64,000 bases of DNA from Hirundichthys speculiger (lineage: Eukaryota > Chordata > Actinopteri > Beloniformes > Exocoetidae). The notes under the pieces are model-generated. The model made no database searches and was not told where the DNA came from. It saw nothing but the letters and a program-made list of their open reading frames with translations. The position numbers were made by a program, and so were the translations under genes. Where the stretch lies: contig JAGFBZ010002329.1 in NCBI GenBank assembly GCA_018398805.1, positions 62,001-126,000 of the forward strand, written 5' to 3'. Shown piece by piece: positions 21,037 to 31,808 of this stretch (positions within the stretch are counted from its first letter, which is position 1; each line of letters begins with the position of its first letter).

Positions 21037-21185
21037 ATAAAGTTGGACGCTATTGAACAGTCAGTGGCTCCCCCGTTTGAAGCCAGCCCCTAGTGGTCAT
21101 TTAATAAACTTTAATTTTATCTGTTTGTGCCATGGCTTCATCTTTGAAAACCGGATCTTATCCGATCTTATCTTATCCGCAGAGC

Positions 21186-22386
21186 TGTTATGGAGTGAAC
21201 ATGACGAGAAGGGGAGACTTCATTAACAGGAAGGTCCAATGACCACTTAGCGCCAGACATGTTGCTAAACCAATAACGAGAGGATTTCGAGGATTACCAA
21301 GTTAAATTTATCAGCGCACGTGCTCGTGCGGCGGCGAGGAGCGCGAGTGCTCGCATTTCAGGGAGGTTCTGCTTTGTCCTTCTGCCACCGGCGCCAGCCT
21401 GTAGGGTTGGCACAGGAGACGGCGTTCACGTCACACGATCGGGCCCTTCGCTTCTCTGAGCTTTTCAAAGGACGAGTGAACGGTAGCGGGGGATGAAACA
21501 CAAGGAGGGACGGAGGAGCGCGTGGGCGGAGGAGAGAGTTTGCTGAAATGACTCATGTAAGGTTTAGAGCCCAAGGTCAGGAGGAGAAGGAATAAACGAC
21601 AGGAAATCAAAGGCACTGAATGGAGGCTGGAGGGGCGCCGACGTGAGGTCACATGGGCGGATCAGGTTCAGACGGAGAAGGGGGGGGGGGGGCATGATCG
21701 GAGGTGTCCCCAAGCAGCTGGACAGTACAGTTGGACCGGGCCCAGGAAAACCGTAGCCTGGGTACATCGTGTTCGGGCTCACATTTCTCCTGAACTTGGC
21801 ACACACGGGTCGGCGCACAAAACGCTCCCACGCTCGAACTTGTTCTGAGCTGCTGAGGCATATTGACACAAAAAACAGTCCGAACAGAGAAAACAATGCG
21901 TCGTATGTCCCCCCCCCCCCCCCCCGATGCAGACGAACACACATATAGCAGCGATCAGTCGCAAAAGAAACTGAACGTTTCTTCTTAACAATCACAAGCT
22001 TCGGTCGGAGCGTACTACTGCACATTTTACTGCTGTGGGAAATATTCTCAAACAAGTACACGTGATTCCTTTTATCTGGAAGTTATGAAAATGCTTTCAG
22101 ATGACCGTTGTGGTTTCGTGTCCTTGTTCAGAGGACGTTTTTTTGTGACTCTGATGGGACCTGGAGACTAGAACGTGTTCTCTCTGTTTCAGGACGGGAT
22201 ATAACATTCATCTGGTCCACGCTGGCTCTTAAAAACAGCTGCATAACCTCAGATAAACAACAACTGATGACATATTACACTGTATCATTATTCATTTGAC
22301 AGAAAGTAAGTCAAACCCTCTGTGAGTCGATGGGTCGTAAATTCACCTTTATCAATTTGAAGCTACTGCTTCCTCTATGAAGTTGC
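21186..22386. other. No gene recognised; CpG-rich stretch and poly-C
   Basis: Rather CpG-rich from about 21310 to 21430. A G run is at 21680-21691 and a C run at 21909-21924. The minus strand has a 165-codon open stretch (21564-22061) overlapping two others in different frames, with long Pro/Gly low-complexity pieces. No domain recognised. Confidence 0.4.
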
Positions 22387-22473
22387 CAATAACAGCAGAG
22401 TGAGCGGGGAGCAGGGGGTCAAACAGGGTGCTCACTGAAGCACACGGAGAAACTGAAGATTTAGAGTTCAAGA

Positions 22474-23194
22474 TACAGCGGTACCTCTACTCACTAAATT
22501 AATTGGTTCTGGAAGTAGTTTCGTAACCTGAAAATTTCGTAAGTAGAGACACGTTTTCCATGTAAATGCCCTAATGTGTTCCAAGCCCCCCAAAATTCAA
22601 ATGTACCTTTTTTATAAATTATAAATAATACATGAAATGACATAAAAACCTGTAAGAAATACATGTTAGAACTAGAAAAGCACTCGGAAAGCGCAGACCT
22701 CCACTAAACGCAACAATTATCCAGAATTTGAAAGTGATCCAGAATCCGTGATTTGTTCCGGATCACACTCAAAATGAAAATTTCATCAAAATCCATTCAT
22801 AACTTTTTGGGTTATCTTGAACACAGACAGACAGATAAACGCCAGCAAAATCATAACCTCCTTGGCGGAGGTAAAAATTGTTCGTTTATCTGGGTTGCTG
22901 GGTTACGCTCATACAGACAAGGGGCCCTCCTAGCCAATGGGATGCCAGGAAGATGCTAAGCGATAGCCAATGGCAGAGCAGCTCGGACGCACCGCTTTTA
23001 AACCGAGATACAGAGCCGACAGCTATGTTTACGTTCGGTAAACTCTGGTAGCTGCGAGTAGCAGCGCTACTGTATTTTTGCCTTTCGTATCCTGAAATTT
23101 CTTTTGTAACAAGAAGCAATACTTTCCCATTGAGGCGTTTCGTAACCTGAAAATTTTGTAGGTAGAGACGTTCGTGAGTAGAGGTACCACTGTA
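22474..23194. mobile_element. Tigger-like MITE (CAGTGGTACCTCTAC termini)
   Basis: TA flanks both ends (22474-22475 and 23193-23194). Left terminus CAGCGGTACCTCTACTCAC, right terminus the complement of CAGTGGTACCTCTACTCACG. Inverted subterminal blocks (gtaacctgaaaattt-gta) follow. No transposase frame. The interior carries an unrelated fragment at 22670-22873. Confidence 0.8.
22670..22873 (-). repeat. Widespread fish repeat (cctccgccaaggaggttatg type)
   Basis: The reverse complement begins acctccgccaaggaggttat and ends ggaggtctgcgctttccgag. It includes the repetitive ctgtctgtctgt and an aaaaagttatgaatggatttt block. A short piece of the same family lies at 60852-60900. It is inserted inside the Tigger-like MITE. 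I do not recall a certain class name. Confidence 0.65.
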
Positions 23195-23413
23195 TCTTTT
23201 TTTGTTTTTTTAAAAAAGATTTTTCTGGCACTTGTGGCCTTTATTGATAGTGGAGAGAGAGACAGGAAGGGGGGCAGAGAGAACGGGGAAGACGCGCGGC
23301 AAAGGGTTGACGAGGCCGGGAGTCGAACTCGCGACCAGCCGCACAAGAACTGTAGCCTCAGTATATGGGCCGCCCCGGTAGCGCAGTGGTTAGGCCCATA
23401 TACAGAGGATACA
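23195..23413 (-). mobile_element. SINE family C with two heads facing each other
   Basis: The minus strand from about 23372 back to 23195 reads as a tRNA-derived SINE. It has a B-box-like gcgagttcgactccc near 23320-23334 and a tail ctctccactatcaataaagg. The plus strand from 23374 reads ggtagcgcagtggttaggcc, an A-box-like SINE head in the other orientation. Arms 23349-23370 and 23394-23415 pair at 20 of 22 positions, forming a hairpin with a 23-base loop. Confidence 0.6.
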
Positions 23414-23640
23414 GTCCAACAAAGTTTTTGACTTTTGGAGACCAATAATGTTTTTTATTATAAATCAATTTATTTATTCTACCAGGCTAAAATAAAGTTG
23501 GACGCTACTGGACAGTCAGTGGCTCCACCTTTTGAAGCCAGCCCCTAGTGGTCATTTGATAAACTTTAATTTTATCTGCTTCTGTAATGGCTTCACCTTT
23601 GAAAACTGGATCTTATCCTTTTGAAAACCTCATCCATGCA

Positions 23641-24570
23641 CAGCGCTTTAAAGACGAAGCGTCGTACCTTCGTCCTGCTACTTGACCCAGTTCCAGCCAA
23701 GCTTTAGCTGTCTTGGACGTTCTAACATTTCACACTGGAATACTTTGACTTCCTCTTCATCACGAGGCCAGTTTTTTTCTGCCTCCTGTCCAAAATGACT
23801 CACCCAAAATAAGTGGAGCATATCTTAGCAAGGACAAGGACTTCGTGAATAATCTCGGTCTCAAAAGGAAGCTGAGACACATGAGACTACTTCAGAAGTG
23901 TCAGAATAAAGACACCTGCTCCTCTGTGAGAGTAAATTCACCTGGAACACAGTAGAACATTTACATTTTCATCCCTTTAAATAAACAAAACACAAAAACC
24001 CCACATAACTTAGAGTAAAAAAGGAGCTTTGAATGACTAAGAATCTAAGAATTAGTTATATATTAGCCAGTAGTATGTGAGTAACTGTGCAAATGTAGAA
24101 GCTAAAAAAGTGAATCTGAACGGTTTTAGAGATGTTATAAACACAGGTTTGTCCAGACAGAAAAACCAAATGGGCACATTTTTGGCACCACATGTGCCAT
24201 GTGACCTTCCTCATGAACCAGACTGGAAAACTAATTTATATCTCACCGATGCATCACTACGGTCACTCATGTTGATGAGACAGATGCGTTTGTAATCAGC
24301 AGGGTCTCTGCTCTCACATAACTCTTTGTTTGTGTGGTTTGCTTGAAGTGGTGAAATTAACACAAGCACTAAAGTGCACAAGAGCCGTTTCCATGCTTTG
24401 TATTTTATTTTATCTTATCTTTTTATGTGCCCATATAATTGCGTGGGGTTTTAAATGTGTTTCATTGTGACAGCGATGCTTGGTAGACGCTTTTAGCTGA
24501 CTTTCTGCTTGTCATTTTGCTATGCTACATGCTATGCTACATACCCATTCCCTTTGCAAAAATCCTCTCT
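23641..24570. other. No gene recognised
   Basis: AT-rich DNA with one 72-codon open stretch (24077-24295); no repeat or domain recognised. Confidence 0.4.
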
Positions 24571-24589
24571 CCTAAATGGGTCTGGCATT

Positions 24590-24665
24590 CACAGGCCGGT
24601 ACAAAACGTACCGAACCAATCGCAGTGGGGCAGAGGAGGATTTTATGTGATAACTGATGCACTAT
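24590..24665 (+). repeat. Dispersed repeat family S, copy 1
   Basis: The blocks ccggtacaaaacgtaccga and gcagtggggcag match the reverse complement of 50910-50985. Short and diverged. Confidence 0.4.
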
Positions 24666-24691
24666 TCAAGACAACCAAGGTGGCTCCAGAA

Positions 24692-25828
24692 TTACTAATA
24701 ACCTTTGATCAACAAGTTTTTACTGAAATACTAATGACGCCATTTTGGATGTCTTTTGTCGATGCTAGTCTGGCTGTCGCTCTGCCCACACCGGGCGCTT
24801 TATTTAGGGTTGGTCTGAACATTTAACACGTTTGGTGAAGTCTGAGATGTAACCGTGAAATGTAAGACGCAACAGTGGGTTTTCAAAACGTCTCTGAAAT
24901 GCCTCGTCTGATCCTCGAGGCTACCACGGTTGCTTCTCTAAGACCATTGCTGATATCTTCTCCCCCGGAATCACGTGAAACTTCCAGACCAGCAAAAATG
25001 CCAAAATCTCTGCTTTTATAGAGATGATCACAGTTACTGATGACCAGATAATCAAGTTAACACCTGGTTGCTGCTTTCTCTGAATTAGCATGGCAACATT
25101 AGCAAAGCAACATTAGCATAGCAACAGTTGGGACGTGCTTTGATTTTAACACCCTGCTAATGACAGATTGTAGCATGTCATGTATCGTTGTTCACCCGTG
25201 GATGTATTTCCCTATTTCCAAGACCTGACAAGGCAAAGATTATTGTTTTTTTGTTTTTATTTTATTACGTTCTGAGAAGCGAAAGCTAAGAATTGTAGGA
25301 AAGTGTTCATTCTTTCCTGTTTGATAAATTAGACCATACAGTCATGCTTCTCGCTTAGACAGTCTTCATTGTTGACTGGGGTGGACGGACGGACCGATAA
25401 GACTGCAGGAAGTCGTGGGTACTGTCAGTCAAAATGACTAATACTGAATATATAAGCTAATTTCAGTTTCAAGCCCCCAGTTGTGCAGCGGCAGCTGTGT
25501 TTGTGTGACATCACGGGAGCTTCGAGGCAGCAGCTGCATTATTGGCTCATCTACAGCCTCCTCTGATTCTGTGTGAAAATAACAGTTTACACCTTTAATA
25601 TCACACTTTACATTATTGAAGGGAGGTGAAAGCAGCACGGGGGGGGCACAACTCGTCTCTGTTTTTTTTTTTTGCCCCGAGGCCTCAAGCGGGCTCACCC
25701 TGCAGGAGTTATGTAATACAGCATTAGAACATCCAACATTGACGGTGCTTTGGAGAAAATTGTAGAAAAGTGGAAGACAAAGAGAACAACAGCCGTCCTC
25801 CTCTGCTTCCTGTTGCACGATGGTTGGC
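24692..25828. other. No gene recognised
   Basis: Contains a short minus-strand open stretch (25438-25818, 126 codons) that includes low-complexity Cys/Leu pieces. No identifiable domain or repeat. Confidence 0.35.
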
Positions 25829-26735
25829 GGATCGATCCAAATATCGATAATATCGATACCAACGCTGGTATTGATATCGAACGATACTCATGTAAAAAGA
25901 TCGATACTCAAGCTTTTTTTCTTTTATTTTTCTATATCCAGGTAGATCTGAGTGGTCTTTCTGTTTCCTTCACAGCCTCTGATCTCTGAACCGTAGTAAA
26001 CAAACCGCTGGTATTCTGCTATTTTTAGCTCGTAATTAGCGGCTAACACGCTAACAACAACAAAAGAAACAGTCTGGTTTTCTCTGCATGGAACGGGAAC
26101 TTTATTCTGGCACTGCAGGAACTTGTAACATCACACAGGTTGTATTGTTGGGCTCCTGTCGGTTAACAGAGAATGTAAATCTATACACGCTGGGCTGCTG
26201 TTGATGCTAACTACACTTTTCATCTAACCACGTTTTCATTCTGCCGTCCCACGACACACACACTACATTACCCATAAGGCCACACCATTACCCATAAGGC
26301 CACCTTCTTAAAGGGGCCAGGCTGGCTCACAGCATTTCTTCACTGTGAGAGAAGGCGCACAACATTCTGTGATGTTGCCGCAATTTTTTCTTGATTTTTT
26401 AAAATATTATATATATAAAAATCTGCGAATAACTAAAACCGCGGAACTTAAAGCGCGAATTGGGAAGGGATCACTGTAATGTAAAAGGTGGACTAGAAAA
26501 AAAAACATCATGAACAGAAATACAACTTCAAGGAATATTTACAAAAAAATGTTAAGACAAAGTTTGACGAAATTCTATTCTTAGTTTTAACAAAATAATC
26601 CAAAGACAAAAACCACAAAAGTTCATGATAGATTAAGCTTAATATGAAAAAGTATTGGTATCAGTATTGGTATTGGTATCAGTATCGGTGATACTGGCCC
26701 TGTATTTACTTGTTGTTGGATCGATACCTAAATTC
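25829..26735. mobile_element. ATCGATCC-ended repeat hosting a Tigger-like copy
   Basis: The left edge ggatcgatccaaatatcgat and the right edge complement ggtatcgatccaacaac share atcgatccaa as an inverted end. Subterminal tatcgata / tatcagtattgg motifs occur on both sides. The Tigger-like copy 25940-26476 lies inside. No target duplication was worked out. Confidence 0.4.
25940..26476 (+). mobile_element. Tigger-like repeat, uninterrupted copy
   Basis: Collinear with the split copy at 3183-4686, through cgtaattagcggctaacacg, aacttgtaacatcacaca, gtcggttaacagagaatg, ctacattacccataaggcca and ccgcggaacttaaagcgcg. It ends gggatcactg then TA. The left terminus is missing. It serves as an empty site for the SINE and Myb/SANT insertions at 3 kb. 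Confidence 0.7.
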
Positions 26736-26739
26736 CCAG

Positions 26740-27480
26740 AAGCCTCCTCTCGCTAACGTAGCATCCTCGCTCCAGGATGACTCAACTGGCTGCAGACGGA
26801 CGCGGCGACAAAAGCAGGAGGGATGAGTCACTGCCTTTTCATTCATCTCATCAGAGGCTTTTTCAAGGTTTAAGTTTGTCTGCGGGGGAGCTGACAATAT
26901 GAGGACCCTCCTCCCCCACCACCCTCCACCACCACCACAACGTTCTGATCCTCTGAAGCTGACCTCAGGCTAAACTCTCGTTCTCAAGTCCGATCACTGT
27001 GAATGTGATTCTCCGCTGCATTCGCTCCAGCTGCTCTCAGAGCCGACGCTACTGTACTCACGCAGGCTTTAGCAAATTATGTTCTTTCATGAGTCCAGGC
27101 ATGTTTGGAGCTGAAAGAGGCCTTTCTTCGACTCTATTATATATATGATCTATTCAGCCCCTAAAGGACCAGTGCGCCCAATTAGCAGCAGATATTTGCT
27201 GTGCTGGAACAACCACAAGCAGCAGATTGTTGCGACTGTAGCTGGAATCCTTTTTTTTTTCTTGTTTGCATTTGTTTATTGTTTTACTGAATAACATTTC
27301 CAGTAAAGATATTTACAGCACAAAGGCCCGGGAGGGCTGAAACGTTCAGTGTGAGTATTATACGGTAAACGCCGATTTGTAGAGGTTTTATTTTATCAGA
27401 CGAAAAAATGAAAATCTTAACAAACGTCAATAGCTATAAAACTATTTGGTTGGACGAGCGGCGGCGAAGAAGACGATCAC
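26740..27480. other. No gene recognised
   Basis: Unique-looking DNA with short CA/ACC-rich pieces around 26908-26940. No frame above about 65 codons. Confidence 0.4.
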
Positions 27481-27484
27481 ATCA

Positions 27485-27575
27485 AAGGTCAAGTTAAAGT
27501 CTTGCGTTGAATCATATATGAGCTTTAGTTCATCCCATTCCTAATCAATATGACGTGGGTCCATCTTTGCAGGTA
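27485..27575 (+). mobile_element. Tc1 element fragment, left-end region
   Basis: The blocks catatatgagctttagttc, cccattcctaatcaatatga and cgtgggtccatctttgcagg match 45170-45240, the left end of the Tc1 element there. Confidence 0.65.
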
Positions 27576-27577
27576 GA

Positions 27578-27622
27578 ATATAGCGATATATCGCCAAATC
27601 GATTTTTTTTCACACCCCTAAC
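27578..27622. repeat. AT-rich MITE end fragment, copy 2
   Basis: Sequence gcgatatatcgccaaatcga followed by poly-T and cacaccccta repeats the end at 4770-4815. Confidence 0.5.
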
Positions 27623-27775
27623 ATATATGGACACATAAATTATATCATCAATGTTTTGCAGAGAATTCCAGTTATACAAGTGTTGACAGTGAAAAATGTG
27701 TTGCAGCAGCGCGTCTCAAAACAGATGTGGGGAGCAAAAGTCTGGAAAAGAGACCGGCGCTGAAGAGAAACACTT

Positions 27776-28512
27776 GAAGGAACGTCTCGCGCTCGAAGGA
27801 ACGTCTCGCACTCGAAGGAACGTCTCGCACTCGAAGGAACATCTCGCACTCGAAGGAAAGTCTCGCCCTCGAAGGAACATCTCGCCCTCGAAAGAACATC
27901 TTGCCCTCGAAGGAACGTCTCGCCCTTGAAGGAACGTCTCGCACTCGAAGGAACGTCTCGCCCTCGAAGGAACGGCTAGCACTCGAAGGAACATCTCGCC
28001 CTCGAAGGAACATCTCGCCTTTGAAGGAACGTCTCACACTCGAAGGAACGTCTCACACTCGAAGGAATATCTCGCCCTCAAAGGAATATCTCGCCCTCGA
28101 AGGAACGTATCGCCCTCGAAGGAACATCTCGCCCTCAAAGGAATATCTCGCCCTCGAAGGAACCTCTCACCCTTGAAGGAACGTCTCGCCCTCGAAGGAA
28201 CGTCTCGCCCTCAAAAGAACGTCTCACACTCGAAGGAACATCTCGCCCTCAAAGGAATATCTCGCCCTCGAAGGAACGTCTCGCCCTCGAAGGAACCTCT
28301 CACCCTTGAAGGAACGTCTCGCCCTCGAAGGAACGTCTCGCCCTCGAAGGAACGTCTTGCCCTCGAAGGAACGTCTCACCCTCGAAGGAACGTCTTGCCC
28401 TCGAAGGAACGTCTCGCCCTCGAAGGAACGTCTTGCCCTCGAAGGAACGTCTCACCCTCGAAGGAACGTCTTGCCCTTGAAGGAACGTCTCGCCCTCGAA
28501 GGAACGTCTCGT
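27776..28512. repeat. Minisatellite, 19-bp unit, about 39 copies
   Basis: The consensus unit is gaaggaacgtctcgccctc. Variants change a few positions (cg/ca, cgc/cac, cgc/ttgc). Because 19 is not a multiple of 3 and the unit lacks stops in most registers, three units encode one 19-residue repeat. Frames of 77-121 codons open on both strands. They are by-products of the array, not a gene. No spacers, so not CRISPR. Confidence 0.97.
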
Positions 28513-28554
28513 CAGTGACCTGAGGTCGAGTGGGGCTCCGTGACATTAAATCAC

Positions 28555-29165
28555 CTCCAGATTAACATCATCACGAGATTCAGAGCACCTGAAGAAGTCT
28601 GTGCAGACGGGACAAGGTGGAAAATCAATACTGGATGTGGCGTTCAAGCCCTCAGGAGTCTCTGCGTTAAAAACAGAGATGATGCTGTAACCGAAATCAC
28701 TGCACAGACTCAGGGACTCTGCACTTCCATATCAATAAGAGCACAGTTCACCGAGCCATCCGCGAATGCAGGTGCACGCTCTCCTCTGGTCAGAAGGACT
28801 GAATCCAGCAACCTCCTGCACCTCTGATGATCCGGGTCTATCGAACAGGCAGCTTGCACGCCTTGAAAGGAAAGGTCAATACAGGTGTCACATGTTGAGA
28901 TACTTTTGTTTCAGGGAAGGCCTCGAATCTTTCAGCGAGGCATTGCTAAACCCAACGCTGCATCCGTTACGAAAGCACGGCTTCGCAGTAAAACGGGCCC
29001 GGACGCCGAGCTGGCCTCCCAGCAGTCCGGACCTTCCCACCCGAAAAACCTGGAACTGTTGAGCGGCTGATATCCTGACGACATTCCTCTCCCAAAGCTG
29101 CGGCGACTGGTCTCCTTGAGTTGTTGTCCGCTGGTAAGAGAAGAAGAAGCGAAGGCCACAAATCT
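28555..29165 (+). pseudogene. Tc1/mariner transposase pseudogene
   Basis: Follows a common fish transposase gene from cgagattcagagcacctgaa through ggacaaggtggaaaatcaat and the region encoding SWPPSSPDLP (near 29007-29050) to cattcctctcccaaagctgc. Frames switch between the three plus-strand registers, showing multiple indels. The usual P-x-x-E after SPDL is lost, so the third catalytic acidic residue is missing, and a stretch of the middle of the gene is deleted. It belongs to the family whose right end is at 13388-13510. Dead copy. Confidence 0.65.
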
Positions 29166-29283
29166 CTGCATTACCAGTAGGGCTGTAGCGATACACTTAT
29201 CTCACGATACGATACGATACGATACACGATATTCGGCTCACGATACGATATACATCGATATTCATCTTACAATACATTTACAT

Positions 29284-29625
29284 CAGGGGTCTTCAACCTT
29301 TTTTAGCCCAGGGACCCCTTGGATGAGAGAAAAACAGAGCAGGGACCCCTACTTGTAATTCTTACCCCCCCCCCCTTTTTTTTTTTAAGTGTCACATTTT
29401 AAGCCTGGCTTATAATAACTTTTAGCTGTATTTTATTCTGCTTATTTCACCTTATTAACCAATTCCTGACTGGGTTATTAGCCTACATGTGTTTATGGTT
29501 GATAAAACTTTCATGCATATCATTATTATTATTATTATTATTATTTTTAGAGAAAATATTTTTTATTATTGTTATTTTCCAACAATGAAACGTTTAACTT
29601 CAGGCAGTTATATATTTAGAACTGC

Positions 29626-29681
<56 letters not shown>

Positions 29682-29803
29682 ATTTTTTTTTATCTCAAAT
29701 TATTTTGGTTAAAATTGCCTTTATTTCTTTTTAAGTTGGAGGACCCCCTGCAGTACCTCCACGGCCCCCCTAGGGGTCACGGACCCCCGGTTGAAGAGCA
29801 CTG
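29284..29803 (+). mobile_element. hAT MITE with perfect 8-bp target duplication
   Basis: Flanked on both sides by ATTTACAT (29276-29283 and 29804-29811). Left terminus CAGGGGTCTTCAACC; right terminus the complement of CAGTGCTCTTCAACC. The empty site reads through in the related copies at 38.7-39.2 kb and 53.2 kb (acatttacatcattttcc type). The 520 bp interior has (ATT)n at 29521-29547, (TA)n at 29628-29676 and no transposase. Confidence 0.9.
29628..29676. repeat. (TA)n microsatellite
   Basis: About 24 TA units within the hAT MITE. Confidence 0.95.
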
Positions 29804-30119
29804 ATTTACATCATTTTCCGAAAGATTTTAAAGGTACAAAGTGATTTTGGTGACATCTTGTGAGTGTTCCAATGACTTAGTTTGAATTAATTGAACTGAA
29901 AGCATCAATGACACATTATATGGCTGACAGGCAGCTTGCAAATGCTGGACAAAATGAATAAAAGATGTGTTGAGAAAATTGGTTTCATTTATTTAAAGAG
30001 TGCAAATTGTTGCTTGCAAGCTTTTAAAGGTGGGTTTTGAAAGAAGCTTCGAATATCGATACCCGCTGGTTAAAAAAATATCGATATATCGCAGAATCGA
30101 TAAAATCGCTCAGCCTTTT

Positions 30120-30500
30120 TGGAGTCTGGGTTTGGGGCTGAATTGTCCCTCCACATGTAAAAGATGTCAAATCAAAGAAGCCACCTCTGATCGTTTGATT
30201 TATACGCACAGTCCTCACAGATTCAGACAGTGAACTGACTTTACCCTTTATATCTGTGTTTGAATGATTCACTCGCCCCTCAGCTCCCTTTACTCCCTCC
30301 TTCGTCTGCTATATTTGGATTTACCTCCGGGCTTTTGCTAAAGCATAAAAAAAAAAAGAAAAGTGTTTTCGTCTGTCCGGGAGAGTGGAAGGAGGGGATG
30401 GCGCGCCCGTCGTGACGTCTCTTCGTCACAAATGCTTTTGGGCTGTATGTGTGGCCTCGACTGGAAACAACCCTGCAAAAAAAGGAAGCTGACTGCGCCA

Positions 30501-30553
<53 letters not shown>

Positions 30554-31435
30554 GTTATCACTCCTGTTGTCTAGCAGCAAAGTAAATAACTGCTTCTTGA
30601 GTTTCCGGCGTGGAAACGAACATCTGCAGCCAAGGACGGCTCACTTTAACACCTTCTCCTGCTTTATTGCACCGCTGGTTGACTCAAACTCTCCACGGCT
30701 CTGAACAATGGAGCTTTACGCCCCCCCCCCCCGCTGCGTTCCTTCGCTATACCTCTCATTATTTCTTCAGCCCTGCCCTGTAATTAGACGGCGGTTCCCT
30801 CCAAATCAGCTGGCTCGCTCTTTTCGCACGTGACGGGAAACGCGGCGAGGCCGCCACCCTCGACGTCTCACAGCGGGACGATTGTACGGGGGCTGAGAGG
30901 ACGGCGGGAGGGGGACGCATCATGTGTTTTAATGCGTGCGTTTCGCTTAAAGGGCGGTTTTGTTTCTCGGCTTTAAATCTGCTGACTGAGAAACCGAGAA
31001 ACCGAGGCCAGACTCGCTGTGCAGACTGAGATCTGCACGGCCTTGTGACTTTTACTTTTACTGTTGCGCCCTGACTCTTATCAGGAAAAAAAAAATCCAA
31101 AGCTAAAGACATAAAAGTTTCCCCGCGTAGTACCGACTGACCTGTACGTGGACAAGCAGGTTTAGAGCGACTGGAGTGTTTAAACAGAGCTAACTTGGGT
31201 ACGTTTTGTAATGGGACAGTCCCAAGTCTCTATTAAAATATGCGCCTCAAACCTCCAGGAAGCAGATTAAACTTAAGTTTTCCTTCACAAACTACTAAAT
31301 GACTTGTGGGTAATGGAGAAGGCGTGTCCCTGAGGGAAAATCCTTCACCCTGATTGGAAACAGTCACGACACAAACTCCAGGGTGAAGAAGGGGGATGGA
31401 GGTGTAGCTTCTTTGCTTTGGACCTTTGTGATGTG
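30120..31435. other. No gene recognised
   Basis: Includes the 45-base G run and a C run at 30721-30732. A GC-richer piece covers 30790-30960. Open stretches there are low-complexity (poly-Gly, poly-Pro) or without a recognisable domain. Confidence 0.4.
30505..30549 (+). repeat. Poly-G tract, 45 bases
   Basis: An uninterrupted run of 45 G, able to form several G-quadruplexes. A run this long is hard to read accurately, so the length may be approximate. Confidence 0.9.
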
Positions 31436-31439
31436 CTCT

Positions 31440-31605
31440 CTACAGCAGGTCTTAGATGTTTTTCTGCTCCAGCGAAGCTGATTTAAATGAATGGATCTCC
31501 ATCAGCTCGTCATCCAGGTCTGCACCAGTCTGTTAATGACCCACTCACCTGAATCAGGTGAGCAGAAGCAGCGAACATCATGCAGGACGAGTTTGACACC
31601 CCTGC
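31440..31605. mobile_element. Fold-back MITE (family P), copy 1
   Basis: Blocks tttttctgctcca, gatttaaatgaatgga, catccaggtctg and gagtttgacacccctg recur at 36415-36595 and 56945-57135. Left and right halves are partly inverted relative to each other (gattcaaat...atttgaatc type). hAT-like by general look; the target duplication was not found. Confidence 0.55.
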
Positions 31606-31617
31606 TCTATGTAAATG

Positions 31618-31796
31618 TACGGAGCCCCTTAAGTGCCATGGGGAAGAAAAAAAATTGATGGGTGAAAAAAAAAAAATACGGATGAATTTTTGCGAGATCT
31701 TGCAATTATTTTGCAAGATCTCTCAAAAGTTCGTCCAAATTGTTTTTTTCACCCATCAAGTATTTTTCTTCCCCATGGCCCTTAAGGGGCTCCGTA
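31618..31796. mobile_element. Short MITE with 6-bp target duplication (IS3EU-like?)
   Basis: TAAATG flanks both ends (31612-31617 and 31797-31802). Termini are TACGGAGCCCCTTAAG and its complement, with arms of about 50 bp (ccatggggaagaaaaa...). A second small palindrome agatcttgcaa lies at the centre. Shares the TAYGGAGCCCC end with 6085-6921. Confidence 0.75.
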
Positions 31797-31808
31797 TAAA
31801 TGTAACTA

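Larger units (their letters stand above)
20070..21185. repeat. Dispersed repeat family X, copy 1, split by a hAT
   Basis: Segments 20226-20392 and 21037-21185 match 22387-22473 and 23414-23640. Shared blocks are gcagagtgagcggggagcag, gctaaaataaagttggacgc and gaagccagcccctagtggtc. The intervening 20393-21036 is a BED-type hAT fragment. Blocks such as gaggaactgcaa link the family to 51044-51366. Superfamily not identified. Confidence 0.6.
22387..23640. repeat. Dispersed repeat family X, copy 2, split by a MITE and SINE
   Basis: The left piece 22387-22473 and right piece 23414-23640 match copy 1 at 20226-20392 and 21037-21185. The Tigger-like MITE 22474-23194 and SINE heads 23195-23413 occupy the gap. 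Confidence 0.6.
29178..30115 (+). mobile_element. AT-rich MITE with GATAC repeats, split by a hAT
   Basis: Left end tagggctgtagcgatacact followed by tandem cgata units; right end gcagaatcgataaaatcgct then cagcc. Without 29284-29803 it is collinear with 38716-39157 and 53167-53518 (cattttccgaaagatttta, ttgtgagtgttccaatgact). No frame of its own. hAT-like from its terminus, without a proven target duplication. Confidence 0.7.

Noticed and set aside
21564..22061. 165-codon minus-strand frame as a gene
   Set aside because: Overlaps two equally long frames in other registers and depends on G/C homopolymers.
27776..28512. CRISPR-like regularly spaced repeat
   Set aside because: Units are directly adjacent with no unique spacers, and the genome is eukaryotic.
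27672..28523. Frames of 70-121 codons on both strands encoding RRNVSPSKE-like repeats
   Set aside because: By-products of the 19-bp tandem array, which is open in several registers.
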